DNA from: Ensifer adhaerens
Lineage (GTDB): Bacteria > Pseudomonadota > Alphaproteobacteria > Rhizobiales > Rhizobiaceae
NCBI RefSeq assembly: GCF_000697965.2
Contig: NZ_CP015882.1
Coordinates: 930,001-994,000 of the forward strand
DNA length: 64,000 nucleotides
Direction of reading: 5' to 3'
The position numbers and the translations under genes are program-made. Under the pieces are notes generated by a model. That model saw only the letters and a program-made list of their open reading frames with translations. It was not told where the DNA came from and made no database searches. Shown piece by piece: positions 9,035 through 18,046 of this stretch (the stretch's first letter is position 1; every line of letters starts with the position of its first letter).

Positions 9035-9576
9035 AGCTTCCTCGCGACAATAGCCCTCCCCCGTTGAATAGCAGGGACGCTTGGTCGGTTGTCAACAGAC
9101 ACCCGACGCCAGCGTCTAGCTCGATGTTGGGACGGTGGCATCTTCGACGCTCACTTTCGCCTGACGTCGAGGCCCAACGCATCGGCGATGATGATCGCGT
9201 CCTTGAGACGGACGCTTTCCGGAGCAATGGGCGATGACGTCATCCGGCTGTCGGGAATGAAAGCGGTTGGTCGGCACGTTGCTCCAGGGGAGATCACGGC
9301 GTTACGGGCCGCGCCATTGTCAAAGCGCAAGCCCTTGCAATCCGAACAATCGGACAGAGCTTGGACCTGAAGGGCAGAGAGTTGGCTTGATGGAAGGAGA
9401 GCTTTCTCGACGAGGGTCGCATAGCCAACATTCTCGTGGCGGCTTGGCGACGTTCGGCGCCACTACGGCCGAAGATCAGGCGATGGGCCCCTCATGCTTG
9501 TCAAAATCGCCTGAGCGGGCCCACCCCCTGCAGAGTTCGCTGTCGGCAGTGCAGTTACAGCGCCGCCGGAGCGGCT
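9035..9576. other. relic-bearing intergenic region
   Basis: More than 500 bases with no intact gene. It contains the 3' fragment of a pentapeptide-repeat gene described separately (9148-9225). The remaining open frames on both strands lack plausible starts and homology that I can recognise. The interval looks like decayed sequence between the XRE gene and the small lipoprotein gene. Confidence 0.55.
9148..9225 (-). pseudogene. 3' fragment of a pentapeptide-repeat protein gene
   Basis: On the minus strand this reads E-S-V-R-L-K-D-A-I-I-I-A-D-A-L-G-L-D-V-R-R-K and then stop. It matches the last residues of the intact pentapeptide gene at 17275-17901 (NLRLKDAIITIDQSIIIAEALGLDVRRK in pieces), with the TIDQSI segment missing. 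Orientation is the same as the intact gene 8 kb away. Only the tail survives, so this is a degraded second copy or a recombination scar. Confidence 0.7.
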
Positions 9577-9714
9577 TCAGCGCGGTGCAACCGCGCCCGC
9601 ATAAAAACCGCCGTCGCCACCATAGTAATCCTGTCTGACACTGGTCGCACCGCCGCCGGTCTGGGAGCATCCGGCAAGCGCGGAGAGTACGAGCAAGAAT
9701 GTGGCAATACGCAT
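9577..9714 (-). CDS. small lipoprotein
   Basis: 45 aa, with the start at 9714 chosen because AAAGGA lies about 9 bases upstream and a signal peptide begins there. The peptide has a short charged N-terminus, a hydrophobic core and a lipobox ending LSALAGC, with the Cys at about residue 16. The mature part is about 30 residues, Gly/Tyr-rich (YYGGDGGFYAG). Signal peptidase II processing and membrane anchoring are inferred. I do not recognise a family. The longer in-frame extension to 9840 is not supported by a ribosome-binding site. Confidence 0.6.
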   Translation of the reverse strand: MRIATFLLVLSALAGCSQTGGGATSVRQDYYGGDGGFYAGAVAPR

Positions 9715-10166
9715 TGAGTTTGATCCTTTCTTGGCTGTCACACACATAGTCACAGGCAAACGCCCAGACAACCCGGCGATGACACGACTTTCAACCAAAC
9801 CCTGTATCCGAACGATCACGATACTGAAACAAAGGCGCACATCCTCTCTCTGCGCGCCCTACGCCGGCAAACTTCTTGAGCTACAAGATTTAAGAGAGAA
9901 ACGATCGCAGCCGACACCACGATCGCCGAAGCGCTCGCGCAAATGGATTGGCTGGCACGCAAGACGCTGTTTGCCGAGGACGCCGAGGGCCACCCCAAGA
10001 GGTCGGCCGAGCGGGTGCAATCGTCACGCGTCGTCTGGTTCAACTAACGACCAGTACCGCCAAGACTGCTTGACGTCACGGTCATCGACCTCGCGTGCGC
10101 GTCTGATCAGACGCGCAATCGGAGGCGACTCAAGGAGACAGGCAGTAGCCGCCTGCGTCGTCGCGC
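9715..10166. other. intergenic with a coding-like relic on the plus strand
   Basis: About 450 bases between the lipoprotein and the FabMG-like gene. From 9889 to 10047 a plus-strand frame with no start codon after the preceding stop reads in part TIAEALAQMDWLARKTLFAE and ends in VVWFN-stop. Its helical character and rhizobial codon use suggest the 3' remnant of a gene, but I cannot name it. Nothing else is supported. Confidence 0.3.
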
Positions 10167-11510
10167 TTAGGCCGCTTCGAGAGCGTTGCGGGCTGACCCT
10201 TTCGTCTCGATCAGCGTGCGCGCGACGATGTCGTGGTTGAGCCACAGGACAGGGCCCGATGGCGCCGAGCTCTCACCAAAGATGAGCTGCCCAACCGCTT
10301 CGACCACCAGCCGGCTCAAGAGATCGGAGATCAGCGCCTTGCCGTCCCGGTGCATCGCCGTGATTTCGCTCGACGTACCGATCGTCAGGTCGGACTGTCC
10401 CGGATTATTCGGCATTGGCCAGGACGAAAAGTCGTAGAACGGCCGCATCACTTCGCTCGTCTGCATATCGGAAATCTTCCGCAAGACGTCATCGACGGTG
10501 AAGCCATCTGCCAACAAATCCTGGCAGGCCTGCCATTGCTGCGCGACCCATTCGCCACCGCCCTCTTTTTTCAGCGCGAGCAGAAGCGGAATGAGGGGCA
10601 GCTCGATGCCGGCGAACACGTCGGAAGAATTGGTGCGGATCTCAGGGCAATTGTAGACCGTCGCCTTAATGCCCTTGTTCCAGGCTTCCTCAGCGATGCG
10701 CTCCAGGCGCATCTTGGCGTAGCCCTGCGTGTAATTGGTATAGGTCTGCCAGCGGTACTCGTTAGCAACGAGAATGCCCGTACCGTGGTAGCCAAACGCC
10801 GAATAACGAACCTGGCCACCGGAAGCTTCGATGCGCGCCCGGATGGCTGTGCTCAGATCGATCAGGTGTCGGAACGTGTTGGCCGAAACCTCGTCGAAAT
10901 TCTGAAGAATGAGCTTGCCCAAATCGCTGTCGAGCAGCGTTTGCGACGACATGTGGCGCGCGCCACGTCCCTTGTAGACGCGATTGGCGATGACCATGAA
11001 CACCTTGGCCTTCGGGATGCCACCGGCCATGGTGTGCGCGAAGAAGACATTCCTGCCATCAGCGATCATGCCATCGAGGATCCCCATGACTTCAGAAAGG
11101 GCATTCTTGAACCGTTCGACGCCGACGTTTCGGCATTTCTCGATGTGCGACCAGTCGAGCTTCTCGTCTTGCCACGTCTCGAGCGTCATCTTCGCGAGAA
11201 GGTCGGTCGGAGTGGGCTCGCCTTCAGGCGCGTCAAGATCGAAACCGGCCATGATCGGCACGTTGATGATCTTGCCTCCGAGCCGGGCTTCAGCCGCCGC
11301 AAGTTCCTCGTCGTTCAGTGGCCGCAGAACATTGGCTTCGTCTCGTCTGCCAACCGTGATCCCGACAATTTCCATGCCGGCCTTCTTGGCTTGGTCGACC
11401 AGATGGGTGGCATAGCCCCGATCGAACAGCTCACCAAACAGAACGAAAACATCGCCTGGACGGAAAATGTTCGTCCGCGGGAAGTGCGTCAGAGGGTTCG
11501 GTTTCTTCAT
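10167..11510 (-). CDS. FabMG-like protein (tentative enoyl-ACP reductase family)
   Basis: 447 aa from the ATG at 11510; the frame is open to 11705, but MKKPNPLTHFPRTNIFRPGD is the natural start. An N-terminal FVLFGELFDRGYATHLVDQA segment followed by IVGITVGRRDE resembles a dinucleotide-binding strand-loop-helix. From memory, proteins with this opening are annotated in rhizobia as the enoyl-ACP reductase FabMG family, defined from a triclosan-resistance protein found in a soil metagenome. There is no YX6K motif in the usual FabI context that I can place with confidence. It is a single-gene unit of full-looking length. The family name is the uncertain part; the gene itself is secure. Confidence 0.6.
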   Translation of the reverse strand: MKKPNPLTHFPRTNIFRPGDVFVLFGELFDRGYATHLVDQAKKAGMEIVGITVGRRDEANVLRPLNDEELAAAEARLGGKIINVPIMAGFDLDAPEGEPTPTDLLAKMTLETWQDEKLDWSHIEKCRNVGVERFKNALSEVMGILDGMIADGRNVFFAHTMAGGIPKAKVFMVIANRVYKGRGARHMSSQTLLDSDLGKLILQNFDEVSANTFRHLIDLSTAIRARIEASGGQVRYSAFGYHGTGILVANEYRWQTYTNYTQGYAKMRLERIAEEAWNKGIKATVYNCPEIRTNSSDVFAGIELPLIPLLLALKKEGGGEWVAQQWQACQDLLADGFTVDDVLRKISDMQTSEVMRPFYDFSSWPMPNNPGQSDLTIGTSSEITAMHRDGKALISDLLSRLVVEAVGQLIFGESSAPSGPVLWLNHDIVARTLIETKGSARNALEAA

Positions 11511-11808
11511 ACTGCCGGTTCTCTCAAAGCTGGTCGCGGAGCAACCAAACAAACAACGTGATGAACCACTGCACTGATTGGCGGCAAGTGGGAAGTGACA
11601 ATAAGTATCGTTACAATTCAAACCGTGAGCGGAACGGAACGGCAGTGGCGTCCATTCCAGCCCCGCAGCGATCCGGAATGGTGAACTTTCCCCGTGACCG
11701 TTCACCGCTTCGACTCACCGCTTCGACGTGATTTCTGCCGGCCCCGGATCCTGTCGTGGCCCGGCTGAACGTGGCCTGCGAAACCAAACATATACTCCTG
11801 GGCGCACG
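11511..11808. promoter_or_regulatory. upstream region of the FabMG-like gene
   Basis: Just under 300 bases between the FabMG-like start and the stop of the GT-C membrane protein, both on the minus strand. It should hold the promoter of the FabMG-like gene. I see no clear operator or terminator hairpin. Confidence 0.35.
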
Positions 11809-13587
11809 CTACTTTTCAATCCGCAGGACGATGAGGTCAGACTGTTTGACTGATGATACGGGATGAAGGCCCGGCCCAGCGCTGCCTGTCATGATGGCAT
11901 CGAACAACGGCATCTTCTCGCTTCCCACGAGCCCTAACGGCGCCCGACAAACGGCCAGGTAGTCGAACCCCGCTAAAAGAGCATTCCGCTCATTGTTGCT
12001 ACTCGACATAAAGGCCCGAAGAACCCGTCCGATGGCTGGCGCGGCCCGGTGAAAGGGAACGCTCGACACCGTAAGGCTGTCCTGCGACCTACGGGCGATC
12101 TCAAGCCCCAGTGCCGGCGGCGTCATCACTTGTCCAGGTGGAAGGGTAGCAAGCAGCGAGAAATCCGCCCCCTTGCAATCATTCCAGAGCAGGTGGTCAA
12201 AAGCATCCGTAGTCTTACGCTCAAAAGGCACGACGAAGTAGAATGAGGTGGCCATCACAACAGCCATCCCGCCAAACGCAGCCAACCGCCTAACCGCCAC
12301 CTGGCTGTCTTCGCGAGTTACCGACGCCGCAGCCGGCAGCAACAACGGAACGACGGCAGCAGAGAAGCGCAAATACCGGTTGGAGACCAACGCGGTCAGG
12401 AGGAGCGCTGCGGCGACAGCATAGATGATAGCGAATTGCGGATTTGCCGTTCGGGGGGCGTTCAACGCGCGCTGCAAGCTAACAGCCAGGACGCAGCTGA
12501 AAATACCCAGTAGAGCAAGTGAGCCGTAGTCCCCTGTTCGGAAAAACTCCAGGGCACTCTTTTCCTGGTCGATGCGATCAAACCAATATATCCGGGCCAG
12601 ATCGTCGATGGCTGCATATGGGCCGGCCAAAAGCTGTGGATAGGCGAACAACAGCACAGCCGATAGCATCGAACCGGCGGTAGCCAAAAGTCCAAACTTG
12701 AACGCCGCGCTCGAAGCCTCCGGCACCAGCCATAAGGTCACGGTTGCGATCGCTCCAAAGCCAAGCAGTGCGAATGCAAATGGTGCGGAGAAAGCATCGT
12801 TCTCCACACGCCAGAACCCGGAAGGACCGATTACCAAAAAGGTCAGGATGGGTACCGCAACCAGGCATGTGATGGCGGTTGAGGCAAGCATCGTTCGGGT
12901 GCCGTCCAAACCCGCGGCCCACGCTAGTGCCAAGGCTCCCAACACCAGCGCGATAACAGGCAACGTCTCCAGGCCTACCAAGAGCGAGATCGTCGCTGAA
13001 ATCGCGACGACCGCCCCGCCCATGCGATCGAACCTGCCAACCCCGTATATCAACGTAAGCAACAGCACCATCTGCAAGTTATGGTGGTCAATGCGGCCAG
13101 GGCTAAATTCCCAGATCGCGAAGGCCATAAGGACGAGGACGGCGCATAGCATTCCGGGCGAAAGCTCACCTTCTCGTGGCGCTATCCGGCTCAAAACCCC
13201 AACAACCCCAATGGTGAAAAAGACTGCCATTACGGCTGGCCAAACCTGGAAGGCCACCGCGAGCGCGTCTTCCGCTCCCAAGGCGGACTGAAGAGAGAAA
13301 GCTATGAGCATGTAGGGAAGGTCAACTATTCGCGACCAAGGCGAAATATACGGCTCGGGCATCAGGATCCGCGGTATTGCCGGCCTAAGCCACCCGCCAT
13401 CCTCAAGGAATGCCTTGATTTGCAGACCCCGCAAACTGTCGTCGATGTCAGCGTTGTGAATACGCTCACCGGACAAATCGAACCCGATGAGTAGGCCGAC
13501 GATAAAGATGCAGATCAGCCAATACCCCGTTGCCGACCAGCGTTCATCAACTCGCGCGACACTTGTCTCGCCGACAACTAAACTCAT
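11809..13587 (-). CDS. polytopic membrane protein, GT-C (STT3/PMT-like) glycosyltransferase candidate
   Basis: 592 aa with roughly 12-13 hydrophobic segments and a C-terminal soluble portion of about 130 residues. The first extracytoplasmic loop has the acidic catalytic pattern of GT-C enzymes (NADIDDSLRG, D47, D49 and D50). A second loop carries RIDHHNLQ near residue 168, as in STT3-like oligosaccharyltransferase relatives. Such enzymes transfer sugars from polyprenyl-phosphate donors on the periplasmic face. There are no glycan genes next to it, so the acceptor cannot be inferred. It is divergent from kup. Confidence 0.7.
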   Translation of the reverse strand: MSLVVGETSVARVDERWSATGYWLICIFIVGLLIGFDLSGERIHNADIDDSLRGLQIKAFLEDGGWLRPAIPRILMPEPYISPWSRIVDLPYMLIAFSLQSALGAEDALAVAFQVWPAVMAVFFTIGVVGVLSRIAPREGELSPGMLCAVLVLMAFAIWEFSPGRIDHHNLQMVLLLTLIYGVGRFDRMGGAVVAISATISLLVGLETLPVIALVLGALALAWAAGLDGTRTMLASTAITCLVAVPILTFLVIGPSGFWRVENDAFSAPFAFALLGFGAIATVTLWLVPEASSAAFKFGLLATAGSMLSAVLLFAYPQLLAGPYAAIDDLARIYWFDRIDQEKSALEFFRTGDYGSLALLGIFSCVLAVSLQRALNAPRTANPQFAIIYAVAAALLLTALVSNRYLRFSAAVVPLLLPAAASVTREDSQVAVRRLAAFGGMAVVMATSFYFVVPFERKTTDAFDHLLWNDCKGADFSLLATLPPGQVMTPPALGLEIARRSQDSLTVSSVPFHRAAPAIGRVLRAFMSSSNNERNALLAGFDYLAVCRAPLGLVGSEKMPLFDAIMTGSAGPGLHPVSSVKQSDLIVLRIEK

Positions 13588-14003
13588 GGCAGATGAAACT
13601 CGTGTGAAGCGCCCAAACTCACCCGAGATTGCCTACACCTACTCTCTTAATAAGTGTGTAATTCTAGGTTGCGTGCGAAACTCTGCCTCAAGGGCAACCT
13701 TGCTTAACTCGGTCTGCGATGCGGGCCCAGAGACTTCACAATCGACATTCACTGCGTCGGTCATCGTTCGGTATTCTCGAAGAGAAAAGCGCAATTGGTT
13801 CGCCTCAGCAATGCGGAACACTGATCTCAGCCGATGCGGGTGGGAACGCAAACCATTCCCTGATGTTTTCGCGAGTTAGGTTTGTCCAACGGCCGATTAT
13901 TCACACTCGACATTCTCGAGCGGTCCCTGTGAGAATTGCCTGGACTTTCGCAATGCAGCATATATCTGCCATCGCTAATGCCGACGGTGTTTCAGGAGAC
14001 CTT
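13588..14003. promoter_or_regulatory. divergent control region between the GT-C gene and kup
   Basis: About 415 bases. The region is AT-richer near 13630-13670 and should contain promoters for both flanking genes. Frames open across it (one extends the Kup frame upstream to 13719) lack the ribosome-binding site seen at 14004. I see no riboswitch-like architecture that I would name. Confidence 0.35.
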
Positions 14004-15902
14004 ATGCCCAATGCTCACAGCGAAGCTGTCGGACCTCGATCGGGAACGCAGAGCTTTCTCGTTCTACTGCTTGGATGCATCGGCGTTGTCTATGGCGATA
14101 TCGGAACAAGTCCGCTCTACGCTTTTCGCGAGGCCCTTCGCCCCTTCTTGAACGACGGGGCGCAGCCTGACGAAGTCATCGGTCTCATTTCCCTGATGGT
14201 TTGGACGTTGACGTGTATCGTGACGTTCAAATACGTGCTTTTCCTCCTACGCGCCGACAATGACGGTGAAGGTGGAACATTGTCGCTTCTCGCGCTCTTG
14301 ATGAAGAAGACCGGCAGTTTCATGCCCGTGTTGTTTTTCGCGGGCCTAATCGGGGCGGCCCTGTTTATCGGGGATGCCATGATCACCCCTGCCCTCTCGG
14401 TCATGTCGGCGCTCGAAGGCATGAAACTCGTCACACCAGCCTTTTCGGACTACGTGCTTCCCCTTGCTGCGGTCATTATGGTTGCATTGTTTGCCGTGCA
14501 GTCCAAGGGTACGGAAGCGGTCGCAAGGTTTTTCGGGCCAATCACGGTTGTGTGGTTCCTCGCGATGGCGTGGGGCGGTCTCATCCACATCGGCGACGAC
14601 TGGACCATCCTGCAGGCTCTGAACCCGATCAACGCCCTGTGGTTCATCACGCATGCAGGCTGGGCAGGTCTGATCGTGCTTGGCGCCGTCTTCCTGACGG
14701 TCACGGGAGCCGAGGCCCTTTATGCAGATCTCGGCCACTTCGGGAGGAAACCGATCAGCACGGCATGGTTTATCCTTGTATTCCCCGCATTGGCGCTGAA
14801 CTACCTCGGCCAAGGCGCGCTCGTGCTGAGCCACCCAGACGCGGTCAACAACCCATTCTATCTTCTCTATCCAGACTGGGCGCTGCTGCCGATGGTCATT
14901 CTCGCGACCATGGCGACAATCATCGCTAGCCAAGCTGTCATCACGGGAGCGTTTTCTCTCGCTCGCCAGGCGGTCCATTTGGGCTTTCTTCCTCGACTGC
15001 TGATCAAATTTACGTCCGAAACCAACACCGGCCAGATCTATGTCCCTGCCGTAAATGCGCTGCTGTTCGTCGGGGTCATCGTGCTGATTTTCTCGTTCGG
15101 GGACTCAGAGTCTCTCGCGACCGCGTATGGAATCTCGGTCACAGGCGCGATGGTTGTGACAACAGTGATGGCGTTCCAGTTTCTCCGCTCCGTCTGGGGA
15201 TACTCAACCGTTCTGGCTGCACTGCTTCTAGCGCCATTGCTCGTCATCGAGAGCGTCTTCTTGCTTGCCAATCTGTTCAAGATTCATGATGGCGGCTGGG
15301 TGCCGGTGGCATTGGCACTGACAATCATGGTGGTGATGTGGACTTGGACGCGGGGATCCGCAATGCTGCGCGAAAAGACCGCGCGCAACGATATCCCGCT
15401 GGAAACATTCATCCGCTCGATAGAGAAGTCCACCCATGCGCCCCAGACCGTTCGAGGGACGGCAATCTTTCTAACCAGCGTCGGCGATAAGACACCCGCC
15501 GTTCTCCTCCACAACATCAAACACAATCATGTCCTGCACGAACGCAATGTTATTTTGACGGTTCGCACATCCGAGCATCCGTATGTCGCGCAGGAAGACC
15601 GCGTCTCAATGACTGAACTGTCAGACAGGTTTACAAGGCTCGAGCTTTGCTTCGGCTTCATGGACGAACCGAACGTCTCGAAGGCGCTGTCACTGTGCAA
15701 GAAGGCAGGTTTCAAGTTCGAAATCATGCAGACCTCTTTCTACCTCGGGCGCAGGACCCTTATTGGTGACCCGAACTCAGGTCTGCCCGGCTGGCAAGAC
15801 AAGCTCTACATTGCACTTGCAGGTCTCGGCATCGATCCATCGTCCTATTTCAAGCTGCCAGCCAATCGCGTGGTCGAGATTGGCGAGCAAGTCACGATCT
15901 AA
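14004..15902 (+). CDS. kup: Kup family potassium uptake transporter
   Basis: 632 aa from the ATG at 14004, which has AGGAGA 5 bases upstream; the frame is open further upstream but only this start gives the normal Kup N-terminus. The family motif [10 protein letters not shown] is at residues 31-40, followed by about 12 transmembrane helices and a hydrophilic C-terminal domain of about 150 residues. Kup proteins are K+:H+ symporters of the inner membrane, important at low pH or high osmolarity. The length is standard. The CorA-type gene follows 51 bases downstream on the same strand, so the two may form a cation-uptake pair. Confidence 0.95.
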   Translation: MPNAHSEAVGPRSGTQSFLVLLLGCIGVVYGDIGTSPLYAFREALRPFLNDGAQPDEVIGLISLMVWTLTCIVTFKYVLFLLRADNDGEGGTLSLLALLMKKTGSFMPVLFFAGLIGAALFIGDAMITPALSVMSALEGMKLVTPAFSDYVLPLAAVIMVALFAVQSKGTEAVARFFGPITVVWFLAMAWGGLIHIGDDWTILQALNPINALWFITHAGWAGLIVLGAVFLTVTGAEALYADLGHFGRKPISTAWFILVFPALALNYLGQGALVLSHPDAVNNPFYLLYPDWALLPMVILATMATIIASQAVITGAFSLARQAVHLGFLPRLLIKFTSETNTGQIYVPAVNALLFVGVIVLIFSFGDSESLATAYGISVTGAMVVTTVMAFQFLRSVWGYSTVLAALLLAPLLVIESVFLLANLFKIHDGGWVPVALALTIMVVMWTWTRGSAMLREKTARNDIPLETFIRSIEKSTHAPQTVRGTAIFLTSVGDKTPAVLLHNIKHNHVLHERNVILTVRTSEHPYVAQEDRVSMTELSDRFTRLELCFGFMDEPNVSKALSLCKKAGFKFEIMQTSFYLGRRTLIGDPNSGLPGWQDKLYIALAGLGIDPSSYFKLPANRVVEIGEQVTI

Positions 15903-15953
15903 CCTTAGGTCAGATGCTTCACGCTGCGATATCAACTCCCGGAACTTCAAAAA

Positions 15954-16919
15954 ATGCCAGTCGTCGCCTCCTACATGTATCGTTCGGGCAAGCGCGCCGA
16001 AGAAATCCCGCTTGCCGCCAAACCATTCGAAGCATCAGGTAGCGACTTCGCCTGGATCGGTTTGACTGAACCGACAAAGCAGGAAATGGCCGACCTTCAG
16101 GCCATGTTCGCTCTTCACCCACTTGCCGTCGAAGACGCCCTCAACGGCAATCAGGTGCCGAAGGTGGACATCTACGGCGACCAGTTGTTCGTGATCGTCA
16201 AGACGGCCCACCTTGAGGGTGACAAGATCACCTACGGCGAAACCTGCATTTTCGTGGGGAAGCACCACCTGATTTCTGTTCGCCACGGATCTGCCCGCTC
16301 CCACAAGGAACTGCGCCAACACCTGGAACAGTCGCCCCAGCTTCTTGAGCACGGACCGGACTATGTCCTGCACGGCATCATCGACTTCGTTGTCGACGGC
16401 TATTTGCCGGTGGTCGAAACGCTTGAGGACAAAGTTCTGGAGCTCGAGAAACACGTACTTGTGTCCTTCCTGCAGCCCGAGCAGATCAGGCGCATCTTCC
16501 GGATGCGCCGTCACGTCATTCGCTTCCAGCGGGTGCTCGGGCCGATGGGAGAGGTGGCGGGTAAGCTAACTCATCTCGAGCTGCCCTGTATCGACGACAA
16601 TGCCAAGCCATTCTTCAAAGACGTTCTTGACCATGTCAGACGTGTGGAAGGCCTGGTAGGCGGCCTTCGCGAGATAATGACGTCCGTGTTCGAGGCCTCC
16701 AATCTCCTGGAGCAGCAACGACAGGGCACCATCACACGGCAGCTTGCAGCCTGGGCCGCAATTCTTGCCGTACCGACAGCCATTGCCGGAATCTACGGGA
16801 TGAACTTCGAACACATGCCTGAACTGGCAACCCGTTACGGCTACTTTGCCGTCCTCGGTGTCATTGCGACGCTCTGCTCTATTCTCTACTGGCGGTTCAA
16901 AAGGTCCGGATGGCTGTAG
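15954..16919 (+). CDS. CorA family divalent-metal transporter
   Basis: 321 aa. A long alpha/beta cytoplasmic domain (residues 1-250), a stalk helix with the EQIRRIFRMRRHVIRFQRVL region, then two C-terminal membrane helices. The first ends in the selectivity motif YGMNFEHMPEL (Y281, GMN 282-284). This is diagnostic for CorA pentameric Mg2+/Co2+ channels. A basic C-terminal tail, KRSGWL, follows helix 2. It lies just downstream of kup on the same strand and is probably co-transcribed with it. MgtE-like or ZntB (Zn) function is possible, but the GMN-MPEL form favours Mg2+. Confidence 0.93.
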   Translation: MPVVASYMYRSGKRAEEIPLAAKPFEASGSDFAWIGLTEPTKQEMADLQAMFALHPLAVEDALNGNQVPKVDIYGDQLFVIVKTAHLEGDKITYGETCIFVGKHHLISVRHGSARSHKELRQHLEQSPQLLEHGPDYVLHGIIDFVVDGYLPVVETLEDKVLELEKHVLVSFLQPEQIRRIFRMRRHVIRFQRVLGPMGEVAGKLTHLELPCIDDNAKPFFKDVLDHVRRVEGLVGGLREIMTSVFEASNLLEQQRQGTITRQLAAWAAILAVPTAIAGIYGMNFEHMPELATRYGYFAVLGVIATLCSILYWRFKRSGWL

Positions 16920-17066
16920 CCAGCGGAAATATCTTTCCGTGGGTTTCGTTTGGTGTCGACACCGCGGCATTGCAGCATGCTATCGGGTAAAAGCTCTGTG
17001 TGATGGTATCTCTTGGTGCTCTCGGGCAATCCGGCCTTACCTCCAGCCCGCCTCCCCCATCTTCCG

Positions 17067-17160
17067 GCAAGTGACCTCGCGGCCTTCCGGAAGTTCGCCG
17101 AACTCTATCGGCGCAGGCCGAGCTTGACGCGGAAATCAGGACCGGTGCCCTCTAGGAGAT
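17067..17160 (+). pseudogene. remnant of a HigB/RelE-like toxin C-terminus
   Basis: Immediately before the antitoxin fragment one frame reads ASDLAAFRKFAELY, and after a one-frame shift the sequence reads AQAELDAEIRTGAL and then a TAG. This pattern (D.L.AFR.LA..., then L...I..G.L.EI) resembles the end of RelE/HigB-type toxins encoded just upstream of small HTH antitoxins. The frameshift and the missing N-terminal part make it a relic. The identification is inference from pattern and position. Confidence 0.4.
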
Positions 17161-17165
17161 TTGCA

Positions 17166-17288
17166 ATGGCGACCAAGCGCAAGTTCAGGAGCGATGCCTT
17201 TGAGGCGATCCATAGCGCCGTCGAAGACATGTCCGCGGCAGGCACCCGTTGGGTCCTATACGTCGCCGGCAGCGTCACTTTCGCCTGA
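17166..17288 (+). pseudogene. 5' fragment of a small HTH antitoxin gene
   Basis: ATG at 17166 with AGGAGA upstream, reading MATKRKFRSDAFEAIHSAVED. This is the characteristic N-terminus of a family of about 95 aa XRE-type regulators that serve as antitoxins in alphaproteobacteria. After SAAGT the reading changes to unrelated residues and stops at 17288, so the DNA-binding part is gone. The break coincides with the 3' end of the convergent pentapeptide gene (17275), which suggests recombination there. Confidence 0.55.
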
Positions 17289-17901
17289 CGTCGAGACCCA
17301 GAGCCTCGGCGATGATGATCGACTGGTCGATCGTGATGATCGCGTCCTTGAGGCGAAGGTTCTCCGGATCGAAGGCGGTGAGGTCGCTGCCCCTGAGGTC
17401 GCAGGTGGTAAAATCTGCCCCATGCAGCCAGGCACCGGAAAGATCGACGTCCCTGAGCGAGCCGCCTTTGCAGGAGGCGCCGGTCAGATCCGCTTCCCGC
17501 ATTCGCGTTTCCTTGAAGGATGCGCGGCCGAGAGCCGCGCCTGGCAATCCGGTAAAGGACCAGTCGCCGCCCGTCACTTGCATCTGGTCGAACTCGCAAG
17601 CGTCGAACATGCTTCCGACGAACTTGCACTCCTTGAAGCGGCTATCGAAGAACTTACAGGAGACGAACGTGCAGTTGACGAAGGCGCTCGCCTGGTGTGA
17701 CGATGCATTGAACCGGGCTCGCCGGAAGGTGCATTCGTGAAAGACCACGCCGACGGTCTGCGCCTCGGTCAGGTCGAGATCGACGAACAGCGTGTTGTCG
17801 TATCGCTCGCGCTCGATCTGGCGACCGTACCAGTCGGCGCTTGCAATCGTGCTGTCGGTCTTGGGCGGCGCTTCGCCGTATCGTCGTTCAGCCATATCCA
17901 T
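17275..17901 (-). CDS. pentapeptide-repeat protein
   Basis: 208 aa from the ATG at 17901 (MDMAERRYGE; MAERRYGE two codons later is equally possible). From about residue 40 to 180 it is built of A(D/N)LxX-like five-residue repeats, for example FVNCTFVSCKFFDSRFKECKF and then MREADLTGASCKGG, forming a predicted right-handed quadrilateral beta-helix. The size is close to Qnr and MfpA proteins, which shield DNA gyrase from quinolones. Many pentapeptide proteins have other roles, so resistance is only a possibility. A degraded copy of its tail is at 9148-9225. Confidence 0.85.
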   Translation of the reverse strand: MDMAERRYGEAPPKTDSTIASADWYGRQIERERYDNTLFVDLDLTEAQTVGVVFHECTFRRARFNASSHQASAFVNCTFVSCKFFDSRFKECKFVGSMFDACEFDQMQVTGGDWSFTGLPGAALGRASFKETRMREADLTGASCKGGSLRDVDLSGAWLHGADFTTCDLRGSDLTAFDPENLRLKDAIITIDQSIIIAEALGLDVRRK

Positions 17902-18046
17902 CCATCTGCGGCCCCGCACCAAGCGCAATGCCTTTTGTTGCTTCGCCGCTGAGCATTTCCATCTTCGCGATGATTGGCAATGCCGAAAAATCGAGCGCAC
18001 GAGCGAAGCCACCGGGGCACGCAATTACGACGGGCTGGTTTCGACG

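Noticed and set aside
10233..11561. 442-codon plus-strand frame over the FabMG-like gene
   Set aside because: Complementary shadow; no ribosome-binding site and no family features.
13639..13851. 70 aa minus-strand frame before kup
   Set aside because: It has no ribosome-binding site and no recognisable features; it lies in the expected promoter region.
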